Shown: one piece after another, positions 10,733 through 23,326 of the stretch
Layout of the letters: each line of letters opens with the position of its first letter
Numbering within the stretch: position 1 is the stretch's first letter
Assembly: GCA_015680685.1 (NCBI GenBank)
Contig: MNCI01017913.1
Location: 1,506,395-1,570,394, forward strand
Reading direction: 5' to 3'
Length of the DNA: 64,000 bases
Origin: Gnetum montanum
Taxonomy: Eukaryota; Streptophyta; Gnetopsida; Gnetales; Gnetaceae
Translations under genes and position numbers: made by a program
The notes under the pieces: model-generated
Databases searched by the model: none
What the model was told of the DNA's origin: nothing
Seen by the model: only the letters and a program-made list of their open reading frames with translations

Positions 10733-12880
10733 CTATGGTCACAACACATTCATGGATTAGTAGATGTAATGTGTAACTTTAAAGTTTTGAGTACCTTCCC
10801 CATTAGTTAGTTAATTACACTTTCTCTACATTTTGACCATGGAAAATTAATTATCTTATTAATTATTTATCATAATTGTCATTGGAGCTTGTTAAAAAGG
10901 TTTAACTCTTGTAATTTAGTATTTAATAGTTGATTTTTCAATTAAACCTTTGTGGGAGTTAGAAAAAACTATGATTTTTTTTTTCAAAAATGATACATTT
11001 GTGCCCCCCACAATGAAGAGCTTACCTCTAGTAGCTTTAGGGTTGAAGAATAGAGTGATTTGGATAAATGGTTTATAAGTTACGAGCTTTACAAGGTTCT
11101 AGGCTTTGAAAAATTGAAAAACTCCTTTGGTGCTTATGAGAAAATGCAAAATTTTCTTTGTGGGGTCATGCCTATTTATACTATTTTTGACTTAGATTAA
11201 TGGGGCCCCATATATGAGGCCACATATATGGATCAGCTCCATCAATGGGGCCTCATATACAAGGCCCATCAACAAACATTTTCAAACATCAATATCTCAA
11301 AAAATATAATGAAAATTTCAATGAAATTGGGGTCTATGGAATCTAAAAAAAGCCAAGAATATCATAAAATAATTTAAGAGGGTTTTTGAAAGCTCAAAAA
11401 TTGGAAAATTTAATGGAGAATATATTTATTAAACAAAATTTGTAAAGGAACACATGGTGTGATGCAGAAGATGGATCTATGAAAGATTTGGTTTGCAAAA
11501 ATGTTGAAAGATAAGATGCTTAATGAACCTGACCAAGAGATATGTAAGTGGATCCTCCCCATAGTAGGCACATGTCTTTTTTTCCCTTGAATAGCCTCAA
11601 CCTAAGGAGTTTGTGATCCCCATAGATAACTAATGATCAATGAAAGTTAAGAACCAAAACCTAGAAGATTCTACCTAAGAATTAAAATACATCAAACCAA
11701 GACATAGAATCAAGAACATGAACACTAGTAGTGAGGTGAATTATGGTTAGCATAGATGGATAATAGAGAAGGTGGAATGGAATTCCAACTAAGGTAATAA
11801 GAAGTCCCTTGTAAATTTTATGTCTAAAATGATTGAAGAAGATCCTTAGTCTAGACCAAAAGTAACCTCTTTTAGTGACTTTGCATCACAACTCCAAGAC
11901 CAATCCATCCCCTTGAGACAAAAAAGTACTCCCATAAAACAACCATCATTCCATAAAGAGATGAAAAGAAGTAGGAAGTGAAATAGGGCCTTAGTTATAG
12001 GGGATCTTCAGGCATGGATGCATGTCTTTCTAGTCCCATAACTAGTGCTTGTAGCCCATTTATTTGTCTAAGGGGTGTGCTTTGAATTTCCATCATGTTT
12101 TTTTTTTTTTATTTTTTTTCTTTTGTTTTTCATTTTTGGATGGGAATCACACCATGTAAAGACTCATTTGACTTCTTGTTATTGGAACAAGGAACGGTAA
12201 GAGGTCAATGAGCACTCAAGCACTCAAGTAAGTAGAAGAGTACGAAGAGTACTGAGTCTCGTTAAAGTCACACCCCGTTCAAACCTTTGAATCTTCCCCA
12301 ATTCTAGAAACTACCAAGGTTACAAATTTATTAAAATTTGAATTAATGAAAGAGGCCTCAAACTTTCAAAACAAGGAAAACCATAGAGTTTGTGGATGGG
12401 TGGATGTCGTGGACTCATTGCCTGTTCCATGAAAAAGAAACCATGACTAAGTCATTAGCACAAGAATTCAAAACTAGAAACCAGACATTAGCAAACCAAA
12501 AGCATAAAGCATAGACCACCATTAGTAATAGCTATAGCACCACAATGTCCTATTGGCAATAAAGTACTTTTATTAGCAAAAATTTAAAAATCACACTCAA
12601 ACAAAAAAAGGTAAAATATATAAGAAAGTGTAAAATATCCAATAAAGATTTAAACATACTAATGATGGTGTAAAATAAAAAAATAGTATAAAAATAAGAA
12701 AAATTTTGAAAATCAAAAAGTTGTAAAATAAATAAATTGAAAAATCAAAAACATGGAAAACAAAAAATAGAAAAATTGAGGATCCATATGGATGATTAGC
12801 ATGGATGGCCATCTCCCCCACAACTAAGTTGAAAGGAGGACATCTGAAAAATTGAATACGATTATATATTTGATGAGGTA
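10733..12880 (-). other. Non-coding spacer between integrase and env-like ORF, element 1
   Basis: About 2.1 kb with no open frame. It contains a block near 11530-11640 and a block near 12010-12110 that recur, diverged, in elements 2 (31600-32170) and E (41660-42245). The second block includes, on the minus strand, GGGCTACAAGCACTAGTTAT. Long A/T runs occur near 12092-12120 and 12600-12780. This spacer would be the natural place for splice signals or a promoter for the env-like ORF, which is inference. Confidence 0.5.
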
Positions 12881-13970
12881 TTTATTACACTAGCTTACTT
12901 TGGCTCATGAAAAAGCTTCATTTGTTGGATGTTGACCAATTGATTTTTGTTTGGGCTCTCAAGTTTGTATATGATTATGATCCTAGAAGGAAAGGCTTCA
13001 TCAATTATGTAAGGTCCTTCCCATAATGTTTGGAGTTTTATTTTCTAAGGTACATGTGTGGGATTCTAGTAAAGAACCTTATCTCCCATTTGAAATTGTA
13101 CTTTCCATATTCTTAGGTCATGTCATTGTTTTTTGAATGCCTTGTGTACTTCATTCAAAGATAGGACCACCAATTAGTTTTCATCAGGCATGTTGAGGTT
13201 GATCAATCTTTCTTTTTAGGCTAGACTTAGGTTAAGATTCAGGGCACAAACTGTTGAGAGTATATAGAGCTTAGATTGAATTGAGAGCATTATAAGTTTT
13301 GCATACACTAACTCATACAGAGAGTATCTAATAGGAAGTTTCTAGGTTGAGCAATAGGCCCATAGAACATCGTTGATTTTTGTTCTCCAATTTCTCTTAT
13401 ATTTGCTTATGGGTTTTGTTAGAATCTTTGTGATCTTCTTGTTGGTTACATCTACTTGATTGTTGGCTTGGGGGTTATAGGCTGTTGTTAATTTATGTTC
13501 AACCCTTAAGCATTGCATTAACCTTCTAAAAGTGGCACCTATGAAGTAAGTTCCATTGTTAGAAATTAGTGCATGTGACACTACAAACCTGTTGACAAAA
13601 TTTTGTTGTACAAATCTAGTAGTAGTGGATGATGTACAAATGGTGATGGCTACTACTTCTCCCGATTTGGTGTAGTGGTTGAATTCTATGATGATATATG
13701 CTTGTTCATTGGACATGGGTGTGATGGAACCCATGAAGTCTATGCCCCATATGTCAAAGGGCTCCAGTGGTAGAATCCACTATTGAGGATCCTCCATTCA
13801 AGTAGTCATCCCACAATCTATTTTACAACATTCATAACATTAGATAAACTAGTGGACATCCTTGAAGATTGTATGCCAATAATATCCTACCATTAAGATT
13901 TTTATGGTTGTGTGCATCCCTGCATAGTGGCCTCTGCAACGGCCTTTATGAGCATCCTAGAGAACATGTA
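12881..13970 (-). pseudogene. Integrase of Athila-like element 1
   Basis: A 130-codon open stretch at 13734-13342 contains MGSITPMSNEQAYIII, then ALISNNGTYFIG, then AYNPQANNQVDV. These are the core blocks of a Ty3/gypsy DDE integrase. The second catalytic Asp, normally in a ISDNGTHF-type motif, is Asn (SNNGT), so the enzyme would be dead even without the stops. The first Asp block and the zinc-binding N-terminus at about 13740-13970 are decayed. The C-terminal part continues to about 12900. Neighbours are RNase H upstream and the env-like ORF downstream, the normal Athila order. Confidence 0.8.
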
Positions 13971-14279
13971 GTTGATCTGCATAAGGGACACACTAATGAA
14001 CCAATCCATTGGTGCACACTTTGTAAAGGTGTCCATTGATTTTCATGAAGTATTTTGCTTGATGAAGAAACTATTGTTTCTTTCTAAAGTCCATACATTG
14101 TGGCATCTCCTAAGTGAGAAGGTAAGTGAGGATGCCATCGTACCATTTTGTTTTTATGGGCACTTGGTCATTTATTTCTCTTATAAAGAGGAGTTTGTCT
14201 AGAAATTGATTAGAGAGTAGGCTCTCCTCCTCTTTGTTATTTCATCTTAATTAAGAGAGGTGGTTTGTGATCACATTCT

Positions 14280-15640
14280 CAGTTCCTTTTTGATCTACCA
14301 TTGTGAGATTGAATCCCTACAAGATCATGAGCCACTGTATGATACGAGGGCTCATCATTGGCTTGTTCATTAGGAAGTGGATGGTACTATGGTCTATATG
14401 CACAAATATTATAAAACCAAGCATAGAGTGCCTAAACTTTTCAAGAGCATACACCATTGCCATTAATTCTTTCTCCATTTTGGTGTAATTTAGCTATGCA
14501 TCCACAATGCTTTAGCTTACACAATGAGTGTAATATGGATGTTTCTTGTCATCCTACTACATAAGCACAACTCCCAAAGCATAATTAGATGCATCCATCA
14601 TTATGTGAAATGATCTGGACCAGTTTGGTACTCATAGAATCGAAGTCTCTATAAGATTTTTCTTTAGTAGTTGGAATGCATGTTTGCTCTCCTTGGTCTA
14701 GATGAATGAGCATCTTTCTTCATAAGCTCAACCAATGGCTTTGGGATCTTAGAGAAATTTTCCATGAATCACAAGTAGTAGCTAGTATGTCCAAGAAATA
14801 ATTAGACATCTTTAACTATCTCTAGTTAACATGCGATTCCTTGGATGACCCTTATTTTTTCTAGGTTTACCTCAATCCTTGCCTGAGTAATTGTGTACCC
14901 CAATACTATGCCTTCATAGATAATTAAATGGCTTTTCTTACAAATTAAGCCAAAGGTTTATTTTGACAAATATTTTCAATAACTACTCAAGGTGGTTTAG
15001 GACTTGCTCAAATGTATCCCCATAGGTAGAGAAGTCATCCATGAAGATTTATACCCTCATACCAATTTGCTATTGGAAAATACTAAGGACCAAGTGTTGA
15101 AACATTGTAGAGGCATTGCATAGATCAAACGACATCTTTCAATATGCAAATGTTCCCCATAAACTCATGAATGTTGTCTTAGCCTAATCTTCTAGCACAA
15201 TTTGGATTTGGTTATAGCCACTATAATCATCCAAGAAGCTATAATAACAATTCTTGGAGATAGTGTTCAACACTTGGTCCACAAGTGACAATGGGAAATG
15301 ATCTTTAAATATTGCCATATTCAATAGCCTAAAGTCAATGCAAACCCTCTACTTTCCACCTTTCTCTGGAACAATTACAAGTGGGCTAACCGACTTACTA
15401 TCCATGATGGAATAGATGAACCTCTCCTTGAGGAGTTATTCTATTTCCTCCTTGATGATCTATTTCAATTTTGGATTTAGCCACCTCTACAACTACCTTC
15501 TTGGCTTTATGGTTGCATTAGTGTAGATGCGATGCTAGCATATCCTTGGATCGATTCCTGTTAGCTTAGGATATAACCAAGCAAAGGCTATTGACCATTT
15601 TTAACCACCTCTAATAGCTTTTCTTTTTATTTAGAAGAAA
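14280..15640 (-). pseudogene. Reverse transcriptase and RNase H of Athila-like element 1
   Basis: On the minus strand, near 15030-15050, the frame reads FMDDF, the catalytic YxDD motif of gypsy RT in a Phe-Met form. RNase H follows at about 14610-14300 with DASNYALGVVL, then LNYTKMEKELMAMVYALEKFRH, quoted here as LNYTKMEKELMA plus YALEKFRH. These are the classical gypsy RNase H blocks. Stops and small indels interrupt all frames. The order protease, RT, RNase H, integrase is standard for Ty3/gypsy. Confidence 0.75.
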
Positions 15641-16900
15641 GTTTAGCATTGATTATGACTAGCTTGCCATTATTTAAAAATGCATACTCCATGTTGGCTA
15701 GTAGAGTTTTTAACTCTAGGGGTTCCTACTTGAAATTATTAGGGATTTCCAACTCTCCCTAATAGGTATCATCATTTTCTTCATTGTTAGAAAGTTGGTG
15801 ATGAACTTGATTAAATTCATCATGCTTTTGACATAGGCACATGTCAGGCAGTCAGTAGGTTCCATGCATAATGTGCTACTATTAGAGTTAGTTGTTAGAC
15901 ACTGGGTGCCCTCCTATTTGGTGGCTATTGTGTACAGGTACCTTTGAATATTTATTTCATGTACACACTAATTACATGCTTGAATGAATGTACTCTTAAT
16001 AGGCTAGATTTTTTGCATGCAATTGCACCTGTTATCACTGTAGGTGATGCATGGAACATGCTTCTTCTCTAAATGTCAAAATTCATTTTCCTTAGAGATT
16101 TCCAAGGAGAGGTCCTTGATGTCCATTTGTGCATCAACTATGCTTAACTATGCCCTTCCCATAATGATGGGGAAGTTACCTTTGCAATTTTATACATTGA
16201 TCACCAAAAAAATCAACAAGATAGGATTACCCACTAACTATGGTTACAATGTCCTCCACTAGTCCCAAAGGAATAGTGATTGACTAATCTACCAATTCTA
16301 AATGAATGTTGCTCTTCTTAAGAGGTGGTAGGTTCCAAGATTTGTACATGTCATGGGAGATGAGATTAACATTAGAACTAGAATCAAGAAGGGCCTTGCA
16401 TACCTCATGTCTAGCGATCTGTAAGTAAATTAGTGGACTTCCTAGGTTAGATCTTTTTGTGGGAAGATTGCTAACCTTGATCTAATAAAAAACAACATGA
16501 GTTAGCATTATAGTGTGGATTTGAGGTGGCACTTGATTCGAAGGTGCTCAAATGTATTTAATGTAGAGGATGAGGATGTTGGAGATATAGGATGACTAGA
16601 TGGATTAGGTTGTGAGGGTTTCAAAGGATTGTTGGGTTGAAAAAATGGATGTTTTATAAATTTATTGTTTGAACCACTTGGTTGGAAAGCTGATTGTGAA
16701 TGTATAGCCCTTGTAGCATTTTTTTGCTATGATTGTGAAGAAATATCATCTTGCATGGATGAAACAGGAGGTAACTAGGTTGAGGGTGGAGGGATGTGTG
16801 AAAATGGATATAGAGGATGGTAAGGCTATGGGTTCTCCCCTTGAGTAGATGGTGAATGAGTTTGATGGTACTCTAGAGGGTAATAGTGATTTTGGAATGA
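15641..16900 (-). pseudogene. Aspartic protease region of Athila-like element 1
   Basis: At about 16300-16430, minus strand, the frame reads ALLDSSSNVNLISHDMY. This corresponds to the retropepsin motif (I/L)LDSGS(N)VNLI, with the usual Gly of D-S/T-G replaced by Ser. The sequence between this motif and RT (15640-16250) is the linker. It contains a stretch with similarity to 33240-33290 in element 2. Frames are broken on both sides. Confidence 0.65.
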
Positions 16901-19097
16901 TACATGACTGGTAGAACTTCTTGGGGAGATGGGTTGTTGAACATAGTAACCATATTGATCTAGTTACCTATAAGGGTATTGCTACCTTGGCAATGGCATT
17001 CTACATGACTATGATTGGTGCTACTATTGATATTATTTATATGGTTATGGTAGAGCTCCACTTAGATAGTAAGACTATTATTGTTGGTGGAACTACCTTG
17101 GATTACCTTGAGGATAAGGCAATTGTCTAGGTGCTTACCTCCATGCTAGTCAAGGATTCAACATGTACATCCCAAACTTTTGTAAGTGTAAGACCATAGG
17201 GCAACATCCCTTAGGATGTTCATATTGACAAATGTCACAACCAATGTTATCATCAAAGTCTATCTCCTCAACTTCTACTATAATAACCTTTCCCTTACCT
17301 CTTTGGTAGGCATGTTCAACTTCTTTCTACCTCCTACAGTTATGATCACTATTTTTCTCTTTGGATTCTTCAGTAATCTTCATAGTAGTCTGTAATTTTT
17401 CATCCAAAGAGTCCCATAATTTGTCAACCTTTAATGAAATATCAAAAATAGATTTTTGGATGGGTAAGGTCTTCTTGTTCATCACTTTGTTGAGTGGTGA
17501 CTCCTCCTCATCACAAAATTGGACCTCCTATTTCTTGATGGAAGGGTTCCTATTATATTCTTCTACACTTTCCCTTTTTTGCAACTCACCTTCATATTTT
17601 GCCACCTACTCTATAAGCCTTTGTATTTGATGAGCTTTGAGTTTAGACAATCTTCCTTGAATATAAACCCCAAATGTTCTTTTGGTTTGCTCTGAGCCCA
17701 TCTATGATGTGGTGGAGCTATTCCCATTGAGAATAATCATGGTTAGGGCATCGATGTAAAAGAGAATAGTATCTACCCATGCTAGTATCCAAGGATTCAA
17801 GTGTTCCCTATTTCTAGTCTTGGATTTGCCTTCTCAAATTAGACACTTTGGAGTATCTTTGGTATTTGTCATTGAATAGCTCAAGCATTGTACTTTATCA
17901 ATGGATAGATTTTTGCTCCAAGGACCAGTACTAGCTTTCAAATTCTTTAATGAGTGTCCTAGGCAATAGCTTGAGTTTTTGCCAATCATTTTCAATGTTC
18001 TATAAGGAATAGGCATTGTGGAAAGTTTGTAGATGTGTCTATGGATCAAAGTTATATCCCCCCTCAAATCTTGGGATATTGTTCATGTCTAAGCACTTAA
18101 TCTGACTATCCTTCACATTCCTAGTTGGGATCTTAACTACCTCTACAATGTTAAGCATGCTTCAAGTTGCTAATAGAGGATCACCATCATCATAACTTCG
18201 TTGTTGCTGATGATTTCCTCTATTACCTATTTAATTATTATGGGCATGGGGATTAGTATTATTGCCTTGATTCTTACCTCCATCATGGTTGTTCCTTCTA
18301 CAATGTCTTTCAGTATTAAAAGAGGAAGAAGAAGCAGATGCAAATGAAGAGGGAAAAGAGGAAGGAGGACTACCTCCACCATGAAATCTACCAATTCCTC
18401 CTTGGCTATCATAGTTACATTCATCAGATTTCCTATCATTTTGATGTTTGTTTGATCCCTTGCTTTGACTACCATCTTTTCTTAAACCTAAATTGTGGAT
18501 TGTAGGCTACAGATTGAAGGTTACACCCTCATCACTAGTAACAAAGGGTAGAGAATCTTCATGCCAAGAGTCCTCAAAGGTAGGACCCTTATTGTCATTT
18601 TGGTTTAGTAGGAACAAGGGATTAGTGAACCATTTTCCCTTAGCATCCTCATGATGGCTCTCTTGATATCAATCTCACTTGCATTGTGTGTTAGTGGGAT
18701 GGTATTCCTAAGTAATATAACCATTCACAACGTATTCCTCTTGAAGATTTGAGATGCCTAACTTAATAGTTTGAATCAGCATCACATGCATAGATCAATC
18801 AAGGGGCATTATAATGTTGCCCTCAATATCTCACCATCACAATTGCTCATCCTAATGTAGGATGAAGGTGAAGTTCAGTACATACTCATCGGTATGAGCA
18901 CATACCACTTTGTACTCTTGTGGGACTAGCAATTTTGTATCATTTTGCCTATGAGAAGAACACATTTTGCAAAACAACTAAAATATCAGTGTGCTTTTGT
19001 AGTTATATTATTTGGGAATGATATTGACCTTGGGGTTTTTCCAACAATATTAATGATATTTCCTAAGCCTAGATTACACATGTTTCTACAAATAGAA
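16901..19097 (-). pseudogene. Gag region of Athila-like element 1
   Basis: Decayed gag. The minus strand at 17196-17242 gives CDICQYEHPKGCC, a degenerate zinc knuckle one residue short of the CX2CX4HX4C form. The capsid-like part is spread over 17830-18480 in several frames. Between about 18480 and the primer site at 19098 lie the gag N-terminus and the 5' leader, without a clear start codon. All frames contain stops. Confidence 0.6.
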
Positions 19098-19115
19098 TCC
19101 TTGGCAATGGCACCA
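19098..19115 (-). other. Athila-type primer binding site
   Basis: Minus strand TGGTGCCATTGCCAAGGA, just inside the inner end of LTR b. It matches the Athila primer site TGGCGCCGTTGCCGGGGA, as I recall it, at all but four positions, and the differences look like transitions at or near CpG. It places this element in the Athila group. Confidence 0.75.
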
Positions 19116-19123
19116 ATGATAAA

Positions 19124-20013
19124 TGTTGAAGGTACTTCTACGCTCAACCATATGAATCATGAAGCATTCATGCATGATCTAGTCGAATTCTGTGCACTCT
19201 TTAGTTTTTGGTGCACTAGTCTTCTAAGAAGTGAATCTTGCCCCAAGGTTGTTTGTTGTCTTCCTAATTACACTTGTGAAGTAGAAAGGTATGGTTAAGC
19301 GTAATTGAGGCATATGATTTTTGTCATTTTATGTTTTATGTTCGTTGGTGCATGAAGAGAGAGATAAAGTAATTTAATGACTAATTTTATCTAACTAATT
19401 AGTCTTTAGCTAATCCTAACATAAGCATTCAACCCCACTTTCTGTACACATCTTGAACCCACATATCCACTATTAGGTTACCAAGTGCTATGCTACCAGG
19501 CACACCAAGTAATAACATTGTTGGGATTACCAAGTGAATATGTGTTATGCGTAAAGTAGTCATACTTATGTATTTAATCTATCTAGCTTATCTTGCTTAA
19601 TTAGCTTAATTATTGGAAAAACATTAAATAATTAACTAAAAGCATTAAATGCATGAATAAAGATATAAACTATCCAAAATGCTACAACGTTTATCAAGAA
19701 GCTCATCTTTATTGCCATACACACTGTCATGCTCAAGTACAACAATGTTTGAATAAAGATCTGTACACTCAATGACTCCTGCTACAGTCACTTAGGAAGA
19801 ATATTCTAACTTCCAAATGTAAAAACTACAAGAGTTTGACTACTACTATGAATTTGATCCTCATAAACATGGCTAGGATCTTGTATTTATAGTTTTTGCT
19901 CTAGGGCTACATTGATGTGGCCTTTTCAATGTAGTAAACACTATGTTGATGTGGGCCCATTGATAAGGCCGCATCAATGGAGGCCCATCAATGTGATAAT
20001 TTGATGCTTATCA
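19124..20013 (-). mobile_element. LTR b (5' LTR of Athila-like element 1)
   Basis: It starts TGTTGAAGG at 19124 next to the primer site and ends TTTGATGCTTATCA at 20013, 890 bp. It shares with LTRs a, c and d the blocks CTACCAGGCACACCAAG and GGGATTACCAAGTGAATA, plus a minus-strand TATAAATA box at about 19884-19891. The sequence immediately to the right (20014 onward) is pararetrovirus RT, cut just after its GFW motif. This LTR therefore interrupts the viral insert. The five bases right of this LTR (TCTAC) do not match those left of LTR a (AGCAA). Confidence 0.8.
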
Positions 20014-21366
20014 TCTACCAAAATCCTAATTTTAAATCAAAATTAGAGAAAACATTAGTATAAAGGAGTTTTTAGAACAAATCATCTTTGTTTGATATTG
20101 GGTCTTGGACTAGTATTATCATATCAGTCAAAGGTTTATAATTGACTACAAGCCTTTTCTTCCCTTGAACTTGTTTAGCTTGTTTGTTGACATAGAATGA
20201 GGTGCATGCAAACACATTGGTGTTGGTTAGGATTAGTTTCTTTTCCAATAGTAATTTTATTTCTAGATCACATTCATTTTCAAAAATGGAGGCATATCAA
20301 TATGATGTGCTTTGGCATTAATTTTGATATTATCTCAAAATTCTATCTTACACTACTAGTGCTTTTATGTTTAAAGATAGTAGAGTCATCATTGGTGAGA
20401 TTTAGTAATTTTTCTTTTATATTTATAAATTCTATTTCTAATTTATTTATGCTATTGACTATCCATTATGTATTGCATTATTTTTCAAAAGAAGGTCCAT
20501 TCCTGAATTTGTTGTTATATTGGCTTTCTCTAGAAAATCTTTGTCTTGATAAGCTTACATATGTTTTACCTACAACATATGGTTCTAGATGTTGTAAGTT
20601 GTCGGTACCAATAAGCAAATCATAGGATTTGATTTCATAGTGTAGAACTATGAGGTTTCTTAGTTTTCCATTAGTAGCCTAAATTGGAATAATAACTTTA
20701 TGTTGAATGCTCATATTTTGTGTATTAAACCTTATAAAGGTTTTATCTATTTCTTCCCAAAAATGAGAAGGTATGATGCTTCATTTAGTAACGGATACTT
20801 CAGCTCTTGAGTCTACTAGAGCATCTATTGGATAAGCTTTATAATTTCTATATTTAATCATAAATGTACATATTGGTAAGGTAGTCTTTACATGTGTATT
20901 AGTATTAACCTTATTAATAGATATGACTTGAGTTTTAGCTTGGTATTGCTCTCATTGAGAGCTTTCTTCAATTTTTTCTAACTTTGCTATTTCTTGCATA
21001 GCCTATTGTATTAGTGTGCGAAGTTGTTCAATCTTATGAAGCCTAAGAAGAGATTCATTTATTGGTGAGGGTTTAAATGATGATTCTTTTTGTTTCTTCC
21101 CTTCATCTTCCAACTCTTCTTTCCTTTCTAGGCTTTTATATTTAGAATCTTGTTTTGACGGTTGAGAGTCTAGATATTTAAGTCACCTTTCTTCTATTAA
21201 GAATCTTTGTTCTTCTAAAGCCTACTTTTTCTCTTCTATCCTTCACCTTATAGCCATAATCTTATTAATATCACTAATTCGAACATCCTCTAGTTGTTGT
21301 TCTAATTTTTCTAATTGCTTTCTCAATATTTTCTATGCAAGATCCCTTTCAATAGGTGATGAGTAG
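20014..21366 (-). pseudogene. Endogenous caulimovirid protease and N-terminal reverse transcriptase
   Basis: Old copy of a plant pararetrovirus (Caulimoviridae), minus strand. At 20826-20793 the frame gives DALVDSRAEVS, a retropepsin active site in which the Gly is Arg. About 20620-20560 gives YDLLIGTDNLQHLEPY, the C-terminal protease block. At about 20240-20090 the RT fingers appear with ACTSFYVNKQ, KKRLVVNYKPL and NKDDLF, then FDLKLGFW followed by TAG. These are caulimovirid rather than gypsy RT motifs. The N-terminal side (21360-20990) is Lys/Glu-rich and probably coiled coil. Several stops are present. The catalytic YxDD half of RT and RNase H are absent, because LTR b begins here. The upstream part of the virus lies at 34203-37353 across an inserted retrotransposon. 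Confidence 0.75.
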
Positions 21367-22236
21367 TGAGTTACCCATTACACCCAACCATATGAATCAC
21401 AAGTGTTCATGCATGATCCATTTGAATTCTGTGGATGGGACTAGTTATACATCTAGATCATTAAGCATTGATTATAGTTTACTATCTTCCCACTTGGACT
21501 AGTAATAGCTTTGTCATGTATGGTTTAGTCCAGAGTGAGGCATATAATTCTTGATGTTGTTTTGGCCTTATGCTACTCCTAATAATAATGGAAAAATCAA
21601 TTACTTAATCTAATTAACAACATAAATATAAAGTCTAAATTATCCTACGAGTGATGAGTGTCCATTCCTAGCTTATTGTACACATCTAAACCCACGTATT
21701 CACTACTAGGATTACCAAGCACTATGCTACTAGGTAAACCAAGCAATCATGCTATTGGGATTACCAAGAGAATACGTGTTTATGCTCAAAACTGGTTGTG
21801 CTCATTCCACCAATTCATTAATATGCATGAAAATGTAAATATTAACTCAGTACATGAAACATAAATTATATGGAAAGTAAATTTAATCTAAGGAAAATTG
21901 ATGCAATGAATAAAAATCAATCTCAATCTTATTGCCATTCATGGAATGTGTCCAGGTACATTGCCACTCAAATAAGATGTCATACAACTAACTTAGATCC
22001 ACATTGAGGGCACTCACTAACTATTCTCTAAGACTATAGAATAAAAATACAAGAGTTTGGCTACTTTATTGACCAAAGAATGCCAATACATAATAGGAGC
22101 ACACATATTTATAAGCAAAGAATAGATACTATGTCAAAAATGCTTCATAAATTCAAAAAATGCTATGTTGAAGGGGATCCATCAACAAGGACATGTCAAT
22201 GAGGACCTATCGACATGACACTTTGATGCTTCATCA
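21367..22236 (-). mobile_element. LTR c (3' LTR of Athila-like element 2)
   Basis: It begins TGAGTTACCC at 21367 and ends GATGCTTCATCA at 22236, 870 bp. It is closest to LTR d: both have CTCTAAGACTA, then AAGAGTTTGGCTACTTTATTGA or a near match, then TTTGATGCTTCATCA. A minus-strand TATAAATA box falls at 22106-22113. The polypurine stretch TAGGGGTA (minus) abuts the outer side. The left flank is pararetrovirus protease sequence and the right flank is the tail of the env-like region. Confidence 0.75.
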
Positions 22237-22590
22237 TACCCCTACAATTGAATGAAAACTCATCCTTGAGTTAACATGATAGGACCAAGCTTTCCTTACA
22301 ACAAATTGGGAATGATGGGATTATTGATTAATACTAACTATTGACTAACTCTAAGTGCCACATTACAAAAATGTTATTCAAGTGGATTCATTACAAAATG
22401 ATGAAATGACTAGATAAACATTGAAGATTACAAAATTTGTAGAAGTATTTCAAAATTTTTCTATAGACGATTCTTCTTGTTCTTGCTAGTAGTGGTAGAC
22501 TTCCAACCTTGATTGATATGTTGATGCTTCTTTGGTTATGTATAACATTTTTGAAGGATGGATTGAAATTTATTTTCATTGTCCCATGGA
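22237..22590 (-). pseudogene. Remnant of element 2 env-like region, 3' side
   Basis: This 350 bp between LTR c and the nested element resembles the LTR-proximal end of element 1 (7661-7860), including the run GAATGAAAACTCATCCTTGAG beside the polypurine tract. No open frame survives. The matching 5' side of the env-like region resumes at 31007. Confidence 0.5.
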
Positions 22591-22595
22591 TATAG
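22591..22595 (+). other. Target-site duplication TATAG, left copy
   Basis: TATAG immediately before the left LTR (TGTAGCAATAG at 22596). An identical TATAG follows the right LTR at 31002-31006. Confidence 0.85.
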
Positions 22596-23135
22596 TGTAG
22601 CAATAGAAAATGTCAGTGGCTAGAAACACCAAGAGGTCTTCGAGTGCATAGCTTAACCCCAGATCCGCGTGAGGGCCATGCTAGAGAAAATGGATTTGAG
22701 GTGCCCTGAATGGTCTAGTCGATCAGACAGGGACTTAACTGGTGTACAATAATCCTTTTGAAAAGAAATATTTTGAATGGAACAAAGGTATACAGAGTGT
22801 ACAGTAGGCGTACTGGGAGCGCAGTCACAACCTCTGTGGTGTTGGGCTATGAAGTCTGGTGCTCATTGTGATGAACTGTGCTTGCTGGGTCGGTATCCAT
22901 AGTGTACTGTGTGATGTTGTATAGGTCTGCAATGGGGCTGTAGTGTACCATGTTATGTTAGTATGCTTCTCTATTGGTATGGTATGCTCTTGGTCTCATT
23001 CACCCATAGAGATATGTGCCAGGATACCAAAGTGCCAAAAATGCCAAATGGAAGTGCCAACTGCCTCTTTGGTCAAAAATAGAAGCCAAACCTCTTTCTT
23101 CTCCCCCTCCCATTTTTCAAAAGAGGTTGTAGGGG

Positions 23136-23143
23136 TATTTATA
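23136..23143 (-). promoter_or_regulatory. TATA box of element C 3' LTR
   Basis: Minus strand TATAAATA, in the context GGGCTAACCCTAGCC followed by the box. The same arrangement is present in the right LTR (30327-30334) and, on the plus strand, in the LTRs of elements A and B. Confidence 0.65.
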
Positions 23144-23326
23144 AGGCTAGGGTTAGCCCAAAATGTGGATCAGGTGCCACGTGGTACTACGTAACAGGGT
23201 GTTACACAGTGGCGTTGGGTGTTGCACTGTAGCACCATGCTGCACTGTAGCACTATGCTACACTGTAGCTCTGGGTGTTGCACTATAGCACTACGCTGCA
23301 CTGTGGTGCTACGCTACACTATAGCT

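Noticed and set aside
12597-12821. Phe/Tyr/Leu-rich minus-strand open frame resembling a membrane protein
   Set aside because: It is a translation of A/T-rich low-complexity spacer; the equivalent region in element E has no such frame.
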